A model generated the notes under the pieces. That model was not told where the DNA came from. It saw nothing but the letters and a program-made list of their open reading frames with translations, and made no database searches. From positions 1 to 64,000 of the forward strand of contig CAWIIO010000001.1 of the NCBI GenBank assembly GCA_963836265.1: DNA of 64,000 bases. Reading direction: 5' to 3'. Positions 8,595-17,522 of this stretch are shown piece by piece. The number at the start of each line of letters is the position of its first letter. Positions within the stretch are counted from its first letter, which is position 1. This DNA is from CAIWHR01 sp963836265. GTDB taxonomy: Bacteria; Pseudomonadota; Gammaproteobacteria; Burkholderiales; Casimicrobiaceae. The translations under genes and the position numbers were made by a program.

Positions 8595-9527
8595 TCAGGC
8601 GGAAAGCGCAGCGAGTGTCGTGTCGATGTCGGCCCCGGCGTCGAGCGCCAGGCTCTTGAGGTTGCGGTCGATGCGCTTGGTCATGCCGGTCAGCACACGC
8701 CCCGGCCCGCACTCGACCAGGTGCGTAACGCCGCGCGCGCTCATCGCCTGAATCGTCTCGACCCAGCGGACGGGGCTTGCCGCCTGCCGCGCGAGCGCCG
8801 TGCGAATCGCGTCCGGCGTCGATCTCTCCTCGACGTCGACGTTGTGGAGCACCGGTATCGCCGGCACCTTCAGCGCAATGGTCGCGAGCTTGGCGCCGAG
8901 CTTCTCGGCGGCGTGCTTCATGAGCGAGCTATGAAACGGCGCGGAAACAGGCAGCAGAACGCCGCGCTTCGCGCCCCTGGCCGTCGCCACGGCGATCGCC
9001 CGCTCGACGGCTTCGTGGTGACCCGCGATCACGATCTGCTCCGGCGTGTTGAAGTTGACCGGCTCGACCACCTGTCCATGCGCCGCCTCCGCGCACGCCA
9101 CGGCGACGGTCGCGGCGTCGAGTCCGAGAATCGCCGCCATCGCGCCGACACCCGCCGGCACCGCGTCTTGCATCGCCTGCGCGCGAAAGCGCACCAGCGG
9201 CACCGCATCGTTGAAAGCGAGCGCCTCCGCGGCGACGAGCGCGGTGTACTCGCCGAGGCTGTGGCCCGCGACAATCACTGGCGTGGGTCCACCGGCCGCG
9301 TGCCATGCGCGCCAGACGGCGATCCCCGCCGTCAGCATCACCGGCTGCGTATTGACCGTGCGGTTCAAGTCCGCCTCGGGGCCCTCGGTCACGAGCGTCC
9401 ATAAATCCTCACCGATCACCGCCGACGCTTCGGCAAACGTTTCGCGAACGACGGGATGCTCGTCGAATCCAGCCATCATGCCAACCGATTGCGAACCCTG
9501 TCCCGGGAATACGAACGCAAGTTTCAT
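8595..9527 (-). CDS. fabD: Malonyl-CoA:ACP transacylase
   Basis: FabD transfers malonyl from CoA to ACP to supply the extender unit. The 310 residues start MKLAFVFPGQGSQSVGMM, the family signature. The nucleophile is the Ser of AGHSLGEYTALVAAEAL and the catalytic His is in PVSAPFHSSLM. The C-terminal VECGPGRVLTGMTKRI is normal. It is packed between fabH (13 bp) and fabG (22 bp), so it is almost certainly translated from the operon mRNA. Confidence 0.97.
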   Translation of the reverse strand: MKLAFVFPGQGSQSVGMMAGFDEHPVVRETFAEASAVIGEDLWTLVTEGPEADLNRTVNTQPVMLTAGIAVWRAWHAAGGPTPVIVAGHSLGEYTALVAAEALAFNDAVPLVRFRAQAMQDAVPAGVGAMAAILGLDAATVAVACAEAAHGQVVEPVNFNTPEQIVIAGHHEAVERAIAVATARGAKRGVLLPVSAPFHSSLMKHAAEKLGAKLATIALKVPAIPVLHNVDVEERSTPDAIRTALARQAASPVRWVETIQAMSARGVTHLVECGPGRVLTGMTKRIDRNLKSLALDAGADIDTTLAALSA

Positions 9528-9540
9528 CGCAGCGCTTGCC

Positions 9541-10497
9541 TCACCAGTTGAGGAAAACGGCGCCCCACGTGAACCCGCCTCCCACCCCGAGCATCAGCAC
9601 GCGCTCGCCTGCGGCGATCCGGCCGTCGCGCACCGCTTCGTCGAGCGCGAGGGGAATCGAGGCGGCCGAGGTATTCGCGTGGCGTTCGACCGTCGTCACG
9701 ACCTTCGCCATCGGCACGCCGAGTTTTCTCGCGGTCGCGTCGATAATCCGGATGTTCGCCTGATGCGGGATCAGCCAGTCGATGCCATCCGGCCCGATCC
9801 GATTGGCCGCGAGGGCCTCATGCGCCACGTCGGCCAGCACGCGAACGGCGAACTTGAACACCGCGCCGCCGTTCATCTTCACGAACGGCGAGCCGATGAC
9901 GCCGCCATCGGCGACTCCACCGGGAACGCAGAGAATGTCGCGGTAGCTCCCGTCCGCGTGCAGGTGCGCCGAGAGGATGCCCGGGGCGAGCGCGGGCACC
10001 AGCACCACCGCGCCCGCCCCATCGCCGAACAGCACGCACGTGCCGCGATCGTTCCAGTCGAGAATCCGCGAATAGATTTCGGCCCCCACGACGAGCGCAT
10101 TTCTCGCCATGCCGGAGGCGACCATCCGGTCGGCGACGGCGAGCGCGTAGACGAAGCCGCTGCACACCGCCTGCACGTCGAACGCGGGGCCGCCTTTGGC
10201 GCCGAGCTTCGCTTGCAGGATGCAAGCGGTCGACGGAAACACCATGTCGGGCGTCGTCGTTGCAACGACGATGAGGTCGACGTCCGCTGGCGGGATGCCC
10301 GCGGCGGCGAGCGCCGCGCGCGCCGCGCGCTCCGAGAGGTCGCTCGTCTGCTCGGCCGGCGCCGCGATCCGCCGCTCGCGAATCCCGGTGCGCCCGCGGA
10401 TCCAGGCGTCGCTGGTGTCGACGCGTTTGGCGAGATCGCCGTTGGTGAGGATGTGCGCGGGCAGATAGCTGCCGGTCCCCACGATTCGGCTATGCAT
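9541..10497 (-). CDS. fabH: Beta-ketoacyl-ACP synthase III
   Basis: FabH starts fatty acid synthesis by condensing acetyl-CoA with malonyl-ACP. The Cys-His-Asn triad is seen in VQAVCSGFVYALA, LIPHQANIRIID and VERHANTSAASIPLAL. The C-terminal GGGFTWGAVFLNW is typical. ATG 10497 (MHSRIVGTGSYLP) fits the family start. The longer frame to 10680 adds 61 residues that only mirror plsX read in another frame. With this start the gene overlaps the end of plsX by 8 bp, suggesting translational coupling. Length is 318 residues, as expected. Confidence 0.97.
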   Translation of the reverse strand: MHSRIVGTGSYLPAHILTNGDLAKRVDTSDAWIRGRTGIRERRIAAPAEQTSDLSERAARAALAAAGIPPADVDLIVVATTTPDMVFPSTACILQAKLGAKGGPAFDVQAVCSGFVYALAVADRMVASGMARNALVVGAEIYSRILDWNDRGTCVLFGDGAGAVVLVPALAPGILSAHLHADGSYRDILCVPGGVADGGVIGSPFVKMNGGAVFKFAVRVLADVAHEALAANRIGPDGIDWLIPHQANIRIIDATARKLGVPMAKVVTTVERHANTSAASIPLALDEAVRDGRIAAGERVLMLGVGGGFTWGAVFLNW

Positions 10498-11557
10498 CGG
10501 GAACCGCGGCGGCGGGCGCCGGCTCGCCATCGGACAGCGCCGGCGTCTCGAGGGGGGGCATCGCTGCCATCCGCTGCGCGATCCTGTCCTGCATGCCGTG
10601 CGCGACTTCCGCGTGGGCTTTCGCGATCGCGTGCTTGAACGCAAGCACATCGGCGCCGCCGTGGCTCTTGACGACCACACCCATCAGCCCGATCAGCGTC
10701 GCGCCGTTGTAGCGCCGCGGATCGACGCGGCGCTTGAAGGCGATCAGCACCGGGTACGCCAGCAATGCCGCGAGGCGGGTGCCGGGGTTGCGGGTGAATT
10801 CGGCCTTCAGGAAATCGTAGAGCATCGTCACGACACCCTCGGTGACCTTCAGCGCGACGTTGCCGACAAAGCCGTCGCAGACAACGACGTCGGTCGTTCC
10901 CTTGTAGATGTCGGTTCCCTCGACGTTGCCGTAGAAATTGAGCCCCGAGCCCTTGAGGGCCTCCGCCGTCGCCTTCACGACGTCATTGCCCTTGATGTCT
11001 TCCTCGCCGATGTTGAGCAGGCCGATGCTCGGCCGTTCGTTGCCTTCGACGGCCGACGCGAGGGCCGATCCCATCACGGCGAACTGGACCAGCTGCTCCG
11101 AGGTGCAATTGACGTTGGCGCCGAGGTCGAGCATGGTCGTCGTCCCCGTCCGGGTCGGCAGCTGCGAGGCGATGGCCGGCCGATCGATCCCCGGCAACGT
11201 CTTCAGCACGAACCGCGAGATCGCCATCAGCGCCCCGGTATTGCCGGCGGAGACGCACGCCTGCGCGGTCCCGTCCTTGACGAGATTGATCGCAACGCGC
11301 ATCGAGGAATCTTTCTTCTTGCGCAGCGCGTCGGCGGGGGGTTCCTGCATCTCGACGACTTCGCTCGCGACTTGAAGGACCAGACGCGCGGTAGCCGACG
11401 ACCTCTGCTTCGCGAGCGTTGCCTTCAGCGGGCCCTCGAGACCGACGGCGATGACGCGCGCGTCGGGCGTTTCCTCGAGGAAGCGGAGCGCCGCGGGCAA
11501 GGTGACGGCGGGGCCGTGGTCGCCCCCCATCGCGTCGACGGCTACCGTGACCGGCAT
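10490..11557 (-). CDS. plsX: Phosphate acyltransferase
   Basis: PlsX makes acyl-phosphate from acyl-ACP for glycerolipid synthesis, linking fatty acid and phospholipid pathways. The 355-residue protein starts VAVDAMGGDHGP, the family hallmark, and contains ACVSAGNTGALMAIS and VVVCDGFVGNVALK. The length is usual. It overlaps the start of fabH and lies 148 bp downstream of rpmF, the standard order. Confidence 0.96.
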   Translation of the reverse strand: MPVTVAVDAMGGDHGPAVTLPAALRFLEETPDARVIAVGLEGPLKATLAKQRSSATARLVLQVASEVVEMQEPPADALRKKKDSSMRVAINLVKDGTAQACVSAGNTGALMAISRFVLKTLPGIDRPAIASQLPTRTGTTTMLDLGANVNCTSEQLVQFAVMGSALASAVEGNERPSIGLLNIGEEDIKGNDVVKATAEALKGSGLNFYGNVEGTDIYKGTTDVVVCDGFVGNVALKVTEGVVTMLYDFLKAEFTRNPGTRLAALLAYPVLIAFKRRVDPRRYNGATLIGLMGVVVKSHGGADVLAFKHAIAKAHAEVAHGMQDRIAQRMAAMPPLETPALSDGEPAPAAAVPDA

Positions 11558-11705
11558 GTCGGGATCGGATTGATAGTTTTCGCGGAGAGCCCGCGTGAAG
11601 CGCGCGCCGCTGCGCCGAGCCGGCAGTTTACCCGCCTGCGGTTCCGCGCGTCAGGGCATGCCGCCGGCCCACCGGGCGCGCCACCGCGGCGGCCGAGCGA
11701 AGCCG

Positions 11706-11888
11706 TTACTCGTCGCCCTTGGTCTTGACGACCTTCTTGCCGCGGTAATAGCCGGTGGGGCTGATGTGGTGGCGCAAATGCGCCTCGCCCGTCACGGGCT
11801 CCACCGCGAGCGGCGGTTTGGCGAGGAAATCGTGTGCGCGGTGCATGCCGCGCTTCGACGGTGACTTCTTGTTCTGCTGGACGGCCAT
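11706..11888 (-). CDS. rpmF: 50S ribosomal protein L32
   Basis: L32 is a small zinc-ribbon-related protein of the large ribosomal subunit. The 60-residue product begins MAVQQNKKSPSKRGMHRAHD, the diagnostic L32 start, and ends with the SPTGYYRGKKV region. It is 43 bp downstream of yceD and upstream of plsX. This coupling of ribosome and lipid synthesis genes is widespread in proteobacteria. Confidence 0.97.
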   Translation of the reverse strand: MAVQQNKKSPSKRGMHRAHDFLAKPPLAVEPVTGEAHLRHHISPTGYYRGKKVVKTKGDE

Positions 11889-11931
11889 GCCTTTCTCCTA
11901 TCGTTCGTTCGATCCTGTTCGTTCGCGCAAT

Positions 11932-12492
11932 TCAGCGCTTCGGCTTCTTCGGCGGCCCGGACTTCAGGCCGGCGAGCGCGTCGAACGTCGATGGCGCGAC
12001 ATCGGCAGCCGAGATGCCCGCCGGTGAAACCGTCGCCGCCGCCACGGCCGCACAGTCGTCGCGATCGCAATGCGGCGCGAACGGCAACGTCAACAGCAGT
12101 TCGTCCTCGACCAGCGCCACCGGGTCCTGGGGCGTCGCCGCGAGGATGACTTCGTGGACGTCGTCCTCGTCGAGCTGCGCGAGATCGCGCGGGTCGCGCG
12201 CGAGCAGCAGCAAGGTGCGTTGCGCGACCGGCCAGGAAAACGTCCGCAGGCATCGCTGGCATTCGAGCGGGACGCTGCCCTCGAGGCTGACCTCGATCGC
12301 CGGGCGCCCGAGGGCGTCGGCCGCCCCCGCGATTCGCCACGCGATCGGCGCGTCGCCTTCGGCCAGCCGGTCGGCCACTCGCGCCAGCGCGGCCGCGTCG
12401 AGCGTGCCCGACACGGCCGCTCCTCGCCGGGCGACCCCGAAAGCATCGAAGGTGCCGGCGTTGCGCTCTGCCGATTCACGTCGCCCGGTCAT
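11932..12492 (-). CDS. yceD: YceD/DUF177 family protein
   Basis: This is a DUF177 protein, a family reported to affect 23S rRNA accumulation and usually encoded upstream of rpmF. The 186 residues contain the conserved Cys motif VPLECQRCLRTFSWPV near residue 75 and the acidic DLAQLDEDDVHEVILAA segment. A second pair of Cys lies in HCDRDDC. The C-terminal KSGPPKKPKR is basic. It is the first gene of the minus-strand operon, about 150 bp from the promoter at 12643-12671. Its biochemical role is not established. Confidence 0.9.
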   Translation of the reverse strand: MTGRRESAERNAGTFDAFGVARRGAAVSGTLDAAALARVADRLAEGDAPIAWRIAGAADALGRPAIEVSLEGSVPLECQRCLRTFSWPVAQRTLLLLARDPRDLAQLDEDDVHEVILAATPQDPVALVEDELLLTLPFAPHCDRDDCAAVAAATVSPAGISAADVAPSTFDALAGLKSGPPKKPKR

Positions 12493-12642
12493 GCTGCGGC
12501 CCCGGGGCGTTCCTCGTTGCCCGATGCGCTCCGGCGTCGGCTGCGGTCAATCGCTCGCGGACGCGCCCTTCCGGCCTGCGCTACGCGCCGCTCGCTCATT
12601 CCCCCCTCTGCACCCTTGCGTCGCTTACGTGCGAAACGTTGG

Positions 12643-12671
12643 ATAATAGCGTGATCCGGCCGCACTGTCAA
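12643..12671 (-). promoter_or_regulatory. Sigma70 promoter of the yceD-fab operon
   Basis: On the minus strand a perfect -35 box TTGACA (12671-12666) is followed by a 17-nt spacer and -10 box TATTAT (12648-12643). Transcription would start near 12636 and enter yceD after a leader of roughly 145 nt. The plus-strand gene maf starts on the other side. Confidence 0.7.
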
Positions 12672-12738
12672 AAAAATGCCAGAAAAAACAATAGCCAACC
12701 TCCCTTCCGATGCTCCCGGAGGAGTCCGGAGGGTGCCA

Positions 12739-13323
12739 ATGCTGGTGCTGGCCTCGACGTCCCGCTACCGGCGAGAGTTGCTTGCGCGCCTCGACCTTCC
12801 ATTTACCGCGGTGGCCCCTGATGCAGACGAGACACCGCGGTCGGGCGAAGCGCCGCGGGAAACGGCGCAGCGCCTCGCCGAAGACAAGGCCCGCAGCGTG
12901 GCCGCTGCCTACCCCCGCGCGCTCGTCATCGGATCCGACCAGGTCGCCGACTGCGACGGCAAGCCCGTCGGCAAACCCGGCAATTTCGATGGCGCCGTGC
13001 GCATGCTCACGGCGCTGTCGGGCAAAACCGTGGTGTTCCACACCGGCGTCGCGTTGCTCGAAACCGCATCGGGACGCTGCAAGACGGCACTGGTCGACGT
13101 TCGCAGCAGGTTTCGCGAGGTGAGCCGCGCCGACATCGAAGCGTACCTGCGCCGCGACGCGCCTTACGATTGCGCCGGCGCCGTGAAGGCCGAGGGGCTC
13201 GGTATCGTGCTCTTCGAAGCGATCGAGAGCGACGACCCGACGGCGCTGATCGGCCTGCCGTTGATTCGGCTCACCAGCATGCTGCGCGACGCCGGCGTTT
13301 CGGTGCTCGACCCGCGTGTCTAG
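12739..13323 (+). CDS. Maf/YceF-family nucleotide pyrophosphatase
   Basis: Maf proteins hydrolyse non-canonical or modified nucleoside triphosphates, and the YceF branch favours 7-methyl-GTP. The protein begins MLVLASTSRYRRELLARL, the family signature, then PDADETPRSGEAPRETA, ALVIGSDQVADCDGKPVGKP and YDCAGAVKAEGLG. ATG 12739 is chosen over 12676 because GGAGG lies just upstream and the fold starts at this Met, giving 194 residues. It is divergent from yceD, the usual betaproteobacterial arrangement. The downstream methyltransferase overlaps its end by 8 bp. YceF-like specificity is inferred from context and not proven. Confidence 0.9.
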   Translation: MLVLASTSRYRRELLARLDLPFTAVAPDADETPRSGEAPRETAQRLAEDKARSVAAAYPRALVIGSDQVADCDGKPVGKPGNFDGAVRMLTALSGKTVVFHTGVALLETASGRCKTALVDVRSRFREVSRADIEAYLRRDAPYDCAGAVKAEGLGIVLFEAIESDDPTALIGLPLIRLTSMLRDAGVSVLDPRV

Positions 13324-14050
13324 CACGCAGCCGGCAGATTCCCCGCGCGGACGGCTGCTCCTCGTCCCCAATCTGCTCGGCCTCGTGCCGCCGGAGGATG
13401 TCTTGCCCGCGCGAACCATCGCCGTCGCGCGGCATCTCGCGCACTTCGTCGTCGAAACCGCCAAACCCGCGCGCCAGTTCCTGAAATCGCTCGCGCCCGC
13501 GCTCCCGCTCCGGCAGATTTCGATCGTGGAGATCGGTGCCGACGCCAGCGCCGAGCACTGCGCCGAGCTCCTCGCCCCCGCGCGCGCGGGCCACGACCTC
13601 GGGCTCCTGTCCGACGCCGGGTGCCCGGGCGTCGCCGACCCCGGCGCGGTTCTCGTCGCCGCCGCGCATCGCGAACGGATCACCATCGTGCCGCTCGTCG
13701 GACCTTCGTCAATCCTACTCGCGCTGATGGCCTCCGGGATGAACGGGCAGGGTTTCGCGTTTCACGGCTACCTGCCGGTGAAATCCGACGCCCGCGTCGA
13801 TGCGATCCGCCGCCTCGACGCGGAATCGCACCGGTGCGGATACGCCCAGCTCTTCATCGAGACACCTTACCGAAACGCGACCCTGCTGCAATCTCTCGTC
13901 GCGACGTGCAGGCCGGCAACCCGGCTGTGCGTCGCCGCCGACTTGACGCTGCCGACAGAAGCCGTGGAAGTCAGGACGATCTGGGAGTGGCGCGATCACG
14001 ACTTCGCGCGCTATGCGAAGCGGCCGGCGATCTACGTGCTGCAAGCTTGA
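13316..14050 (+). CDS. SAM-dependent methyltransferase, RsmI-like
   Basis: This is a tetrapyrrole-methylase fold protein of 244 residues. The landmarks are LLLVPNLLG near the N-terminus, GLLSDAGCPGVADPGAVLVAAA (the SDAGxPxxxDPG box), VGPSSILLALMASGMNGQGFAFHGYLP and FIETPYRN. These match the RsmI group that 2'-O-methylates C1402 of 16S rRNA, but the protein is shorter than RsmI. It belongs to the paralogue commonly found beside maf. Its substrate is therefore uncertain. The GTG start lies within the end of maf, implying translational coupling. Confidence 0.8.
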   Translation: MSSTQPADSPRGRLLLVPNLLGLVPPEDVLPARTIAVARHLAHFVVETAKPARQFLKSLAPALPLRQISIVEIGADASAEHCAELLAPARAGHDLGLLSDAGCPGVADPGAVLVAAAHRERITIVPLVGPSSILLALMASGMNGQGFAFHGYLPVKSDARVDAIRRLDAESHRCGYAQLFIETPYRNATLLQSLVATCRPATRLCVAADLTLPTEAVEVRTIWEWRDHDFARYAKRPAIYVLQA

Positions 14051-14087
14051 TCGTGGCGGGTGCAGAAGCGGGTTCTAGCCATAATAG

Positions 14088-14522
14088 CTAGGCCTTGGTG
14101 TCGGCGATGTAGCTCTTCAGCATCTGGTTCTCGAAGCTCTGCTCCTCGAGCACCGCCTTGGCGACGTCGTGGAACGAAACCACGCCAAGCAGCGTCCCGC
14201 CGTCCAGCACCGGCACGTAGCGGGCGTGACGCTCCAGCATCGTCCGCCGCAGCTCGTTGACGTCGAGGTGCGGCGTCGCGGTGAGCGGGCTGCGCTCGGT
14301 GATGGTGCCGATCTTGAGGTCGCCGAGCGTGCCGCCGCGATCCGAAAGCGCCTTCAGCACTTCGGCGAAGGTCACGATCCCGGCCATCCGTCCGTGGTCC
14401 ATCACGACCAGCGAGCCGATATCCCGTTGCGCCATGACCTTGACCGCGTCGAGCAACGGCGCGTCCGGCGGCGTGGTGAACAACGCGCTTCCCTTGATGC
14501 GCAGGATCTCGCTGACGAGCAT
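14088..14522 (-). CDS. CBS-domain protein
   Basis: The 144-residue protein consists of two CBS motifs and nothing else. The first spans residues 1-60 (MLVSEILRIKGSALFTTPPD, then IGSLVVMDHGRMAGIVTFAE) and the second about 72-130 (ITERSPLTATPHLDVNELRR, then YVPVLDGGTLLGVVSFHDVA). Such stand-alone pairs bind adenine nucleotides and act as energy sensors on partner proteins. The partner is not evident here. It is convergent with the methyltransferase gene and separated from the next minus-strand gene by about 120 bp. Confidence 0.85.
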   Translation of the reverse strand: MLVSEILRIKGSALFTTPPDAPLLDAVKVMAQRDIGSLVVMDHGRMAGIVTFAEVLKALSDRGGTLGDLKIGTITERSPLTATPHLDVNELRRTMLERHARYVPVLDGGTLLGVVSFHDVAKAVLEEQSFENQMLKSYIADTKA

Positions 14523-14641
14523 GGTGCTCTCCTCGGCTCCGCCGGCAAGCGGATCGGCGGAGCAGATCAGGTTACTCCCGGCGCACCTCGCCGCGCAACC
14601 GGTGCTCGAGGATCTGCGCTGCCCCGCCCCGCGCGGGATGC

Positions 14642-14809
14642 TCAGTCACCCTTCGACTTGAGCGACTGCCACGTATCGATGATCATCATCGTGAGCCCGA
14701 CCAGCACGACAGCGCTGAGCGCGACGCTCTTGAGCTTGACCACGACGGGGCTGATGAAAAGGATGAGCAGTGCCGCCGCAACGAATCCTGCCGCGATTTT
14801 GAACGCCAC
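14642..14809 (-). CDS. Small two-helix membrane protein (55 aa)
   Basis: A GTG-started frame with GAGGG a few bases upstream encodes 55 residues. There is one hydrophobic segment near residues 5-23 (AAGFVAAALLILFISPVVV), a short KLKS turn, and a second near 29-44 (VALSAVVLVGLTMMII). A polar tail DTWQSLKSKGD follows. It begins 21 bp after the amidase stop and is on the same strand, so it could be co-transcribed with the amidase and TRAP genes. I do not recognise a family. The clean two-helix pattern and the ribosome-binding site argue that it is real. Confidence 0.55.
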   Translation of the reverse strand: MAFKIAAGFVAAALLILFISPVVVKLKSVALSAVVLVGLTMMIIDTWQSLKSKGD

Positions 14810-14830
14810 CTCGAAGCCCTCCCTAGCGAT

Positions 14831-16168
14831 TCACCTGGTTTCGACCCGCGACGCGAGCCAGCGCGCGGTGCGCAGCAGGCGCGCGTCGTCGTTTCGCGGA
14901 CCGACCAGCTGCACTCCCATCGGCAGGCCATTGGAACCGCGCATCAGCGGCAGATTTAGCGCCGGCATGCCGCACAGCGTCCACAGCGTGCAAAACGCGG
15001 GATCGCCGGTGAAATCCAGACCCTCCGGCGCCGTGCCCGGCGTTGCGGGTGTGACGATCGCCTCGCAGCGCTCGAAGATGTCTTCGAATCCTTCGTTCAG
15101 CAGCGGAATGCGGGCGCAGGCGCGCAAATAATCGACCGTCTTGACCTCGCGTCCGCGCGCGAGTTGCCCGCGCAGCGACTCTGAAAGCCGGTCGCGCCCC
15201 CTCTCCCACTCCAGATCGAGATTCGCGGCCATTTCGGCTTCCATGATTGCCTGATGCCAGTCGAGGGCCTGTCGCGCCGAGTCCGGCAAGGTTACCTCCA
15301 CCACGCGATCGCCGAGGGCCGAGGCGAACTCGGCGAAGGCGTCCTGCGTTTCTGCGGTGGCCCGATCCCAGACAGGCCCGCGGACGAAGGCCAGCATCGG
15401 GGGGAACGGGGGTTCCTCGGACACGGCTGCAACCAGCGGAAGGCGGGCCCTCGGCCGCGTGTCCAGGTCGAGCGGGTCGTGACCGACGAGTTGTTCCGCC
15501 GCCAGCGCGACGTCTGCCAGCGTGCGGCCGAACACGCCCATCTGATCGAGCGTGCGCGAGAGCTTCAGCACCCCGGTGCGCGGAACGAGCCCGAAGGTCG
15601 GCTTGAACCCGTACACGCCGCAGAACGCCGCCGGCCGGATCACCGAGCCGTTGCTCTGGCTGCCGACGGCGAGCGGCACCATCCCGGCGGCAACCGCCGC
15701 GGCCGAGCCGCTCGACGAGCCGCCTGGCGTGTGCGCCGGGTTGTGCGGATTGCGCGTCTTGCCGGGCGCATAGGTGGCAAGCTCGGTCGTCACCGTCTTG
15801 CCCATGATGACGGCGCCGGCCGCGCGCAGCATCCTCACCACCGTCGCGTCGTGCGCCGGCGTGCGGCCGGCGTGCAGGGCGGTGCCATCCTCCGTCGGCA
15901 TGTCCTCGGTGTCGATGATGTCCTTGATGCCGACCGGCACGCCGTGCAGCGGCCCGACCGGCCGGCCTTCGCGGTGCTCCTGGTCGCGTGCGCGCGCCTG
16001 CGTCCGCGCGTGCTCCGGATCGAGGAACGCCCATGCCTGCACTTGTCCGTCCACTTCGCGCGTCCTGGCGAGGCATGCCTCGGTGAGTTCCTCGGCGCTG
16101 ATCGCGCCTTCGCGGACGGCACGGGCGGCCTCCGTCGCCGAGAGCCAGTGCATAGGCGAGGGGTCCAT
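14831..16168 (-). CDS. Amidase (amidase-signature family)
   Basis: This amide hydrolase uses the Ser-cisSer-Lys triad: Lys in PVGIKDIIDTEDMPTEDG, the cis-Ser in TPGGSSSGSAAAVAAGM, and the nucleophile in QSNGSVIRPAAFCGVYGFKP. Length is 445 residues from ATG 16168, normal for the family. The longer frame to 16261 runs into dctM. It has no signal peptide, so it acts in the cytoplasm. It follows dctM by 7 bp, which points to one operon with the TRAP transporter. The substrate may therefore be an amide delivered by that transporter. GatA is excluded because gatB and gatC are absent and the core is of the general amidase type. Confidence 0.9.
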   Translation of the reverse strand: MDPSPMHWLSATEAARAVREGAISAEELTEACLARTREVDGQVQAWAFLDPEHARTQARARDQEHREGRPVGPLHGVPVGIKDIIDTEDMPTEDGTALHAGRTPAHDATVVRMLRAAGAVIMGKTVTTELATYAPGKTRNPHNPAHTPGGSSSGSAAAVAAGMVPLAVGSQSNGSVIRPAAFCGVYGFKPTFGLVPRTGVLKLSRTLDQMGVFGRTLADVALAAEQLVGHDPLDLDTRPRARLPLVAAVSEEPPFPPMLAFVRGPVWDRATAETQDAFAEFASALGDRVVEVTLPDSARQALDWHQAIMEAEMAANLDLEWERGRDRLSESLRGQLARGREVKTVDYLRACARIPLLNEGFEDIFERCEAIVTPATPGTAPEGLDFTGDPAFCTLWTLCGMPALNLPLMRGSNGLPMGVQLVGPRNDDARLLRTARWLASRVETR

Positions 16169-16175
16169 GCGGCGC

Positions 16176-17522
16176 TCAGTTCCCGTAGAACAGGCTCGGC
16201 AGCCAGAACATGAGTTGCGGGAACACGTACACGAGAAACATCGTGACGAGCACCATTCCAAGGAAGGGGAAGCAGCCCCTGAAAATGGTCCACAGCTGCA
16301 CGAAAGGCGGCGCGATGCCCTTGAGGTAGTAAGCCGACATCGCCATCGGCGGCGTTAGGAACGAGGTCTGCAGGTTGAGCGCCACGAGAATCCCAAACAC
16401 CATCGGGTCGACGTGGAAGTGCGGCAGCAGCGGCAGGAAGATCGGCACGAAGATGATGATGATCTCGGTCCATTCCAGCGGCCAGCCGAGCAGGAAGATG
16501 ATGATTTGCGAGAGGATCAGGAACAGCACCGGGTTGAGGTCGAGGCCGAGCACGAAACTCTTGATGATCCCTTCGCCGCCGAGGTACGAGAACACCGAGG
16601 AGAACGTCCACGAGCCCACGAACAGGAAGCACACCATCGCCGACGTGCGCGCGGTGAGGTAGACCGCCTCGCGCAGCCGCTGCCAGGTGAGCGCGCGGTA
16701 GGCCAGCGCCAGCAGCAGGCTGCCCAGCGCGCCGACCGCCGCGGCCTCGGTCGGCGTCGCGAGCCCGAACAGAATCGAGCCGAGCACGGCGGAGATGAGC
16801 ACGGCGAGCGGCACGAATGCCTGCGCGAGCAGCAGGAACGCCTTGCTCCACGGCACTTCGCTTTCCTCCCTCGGAAGCTTCGGCGCAAGCTTCGGGTTGA
16901 CGATCACACGTCCGATCACGTAGAGGATGTAGAGCCCCGCGAGCAGGAAGCCGGGCAGCATGGCCGCGGCATAGAGCCTCACCACCGAGACCGAAGCGGC
17001 CGCCGAGTACACGATCAGCATGATCGAGGGCGGGATCAGGATGCCGAGCGTGCCGCCCGCGCAGATGACGCCGGCGGAGAGGCGCTGATCGTAGCCCGCC
17101 TTCAGCATCACCGGAAACGCCAGCAGACCCATCAGCGTCACCACTGCCCCGACGATGCCGGTGGCCGTGGCGAACATCGCACAGGTCAGCAGTGCCGCGA
17201 CCGCCAGCGAACCGGGGATGTGGCGCAGCGCGACCTGCAGGCTGTGGAACAGGCGATCGAGGATGTTCGAGCGCTCGATCACATAGCCCATGAACAGGAA
17301 CAACGGCACCGCGACCAGCACATCGTTGCTCATGATGCTCCAGGTGTTCTGCGTCAGCAGGTAGAACAACCTGCTGTCGAAGAACTCCTGTCCGGGCTGG
17401 TAGTACGCGTAGAAGCCGAAGCCGACCGCCATCCCCATCAGCGTGAACGCGATCGGGAACCCCAGCAGGATCAGGAATATGAACAGGCCCAGCATCAGCA
17501 GGGCGAGGGCCGGATCGCTCAT
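16176..17522 (-). CDS. dctM: TRAP transporter large permease
   Basis: DctM is the ion-coupled channel subunit of tripartite transporters. The 448-residue protein is hydrophobic throughout, with about 12 helices. Typical segments are LLGFPIAFTLMGMAVGFGFY, VPLFLFMGYVIERSNILDRL, GILIPPSIMLIVYSAAASVS and TSFLTPPMAMSAYYLKGIAP. Its ATG overlaps the stop of dctQ by 4 bp (ATGA type), so the two subunits are translationally coupled. Confidence 0.95.
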   Translation of the reverse strand: MSDPALALLMLGLFIFLILLGFPIAFTLMGMAVGFGFYAYYQPGQEFFDSRLFYLLTQNTWSIMSNDVLVAVPLFLFMGYVIERSNILDRLFHSLQVALRHIPGSLAVAALLTCAMFATATGIVGAVVTLMGLLAFPVMLKAGYDQRLSAGVICAGGTLGILIPPSIMLIVYSAAASVSVVRLYAAAMLPGFLLAGLYILYVIGRVIVNPKLAPKLPREESEVPWSKAFLLLAQAFVPLAVLISAVLGSILFGLATPTEAAAVGALGSLLLALAYRALTWQRLREAVYLTARTSAMVCFLFVGSWTFSSVFSYLGGEGIIKSFVLGLDLNPVLFLILSQIIIFLLGWPLEWTEIIIIFVPIFLPLLPHFHVDPMVFGILVALNLQTSFLTPPMAMSAYYLKGIAPPFVQLWTIFRGCFPFLGMVLVTMFLVYVFPQLMFWLPSLFYGN

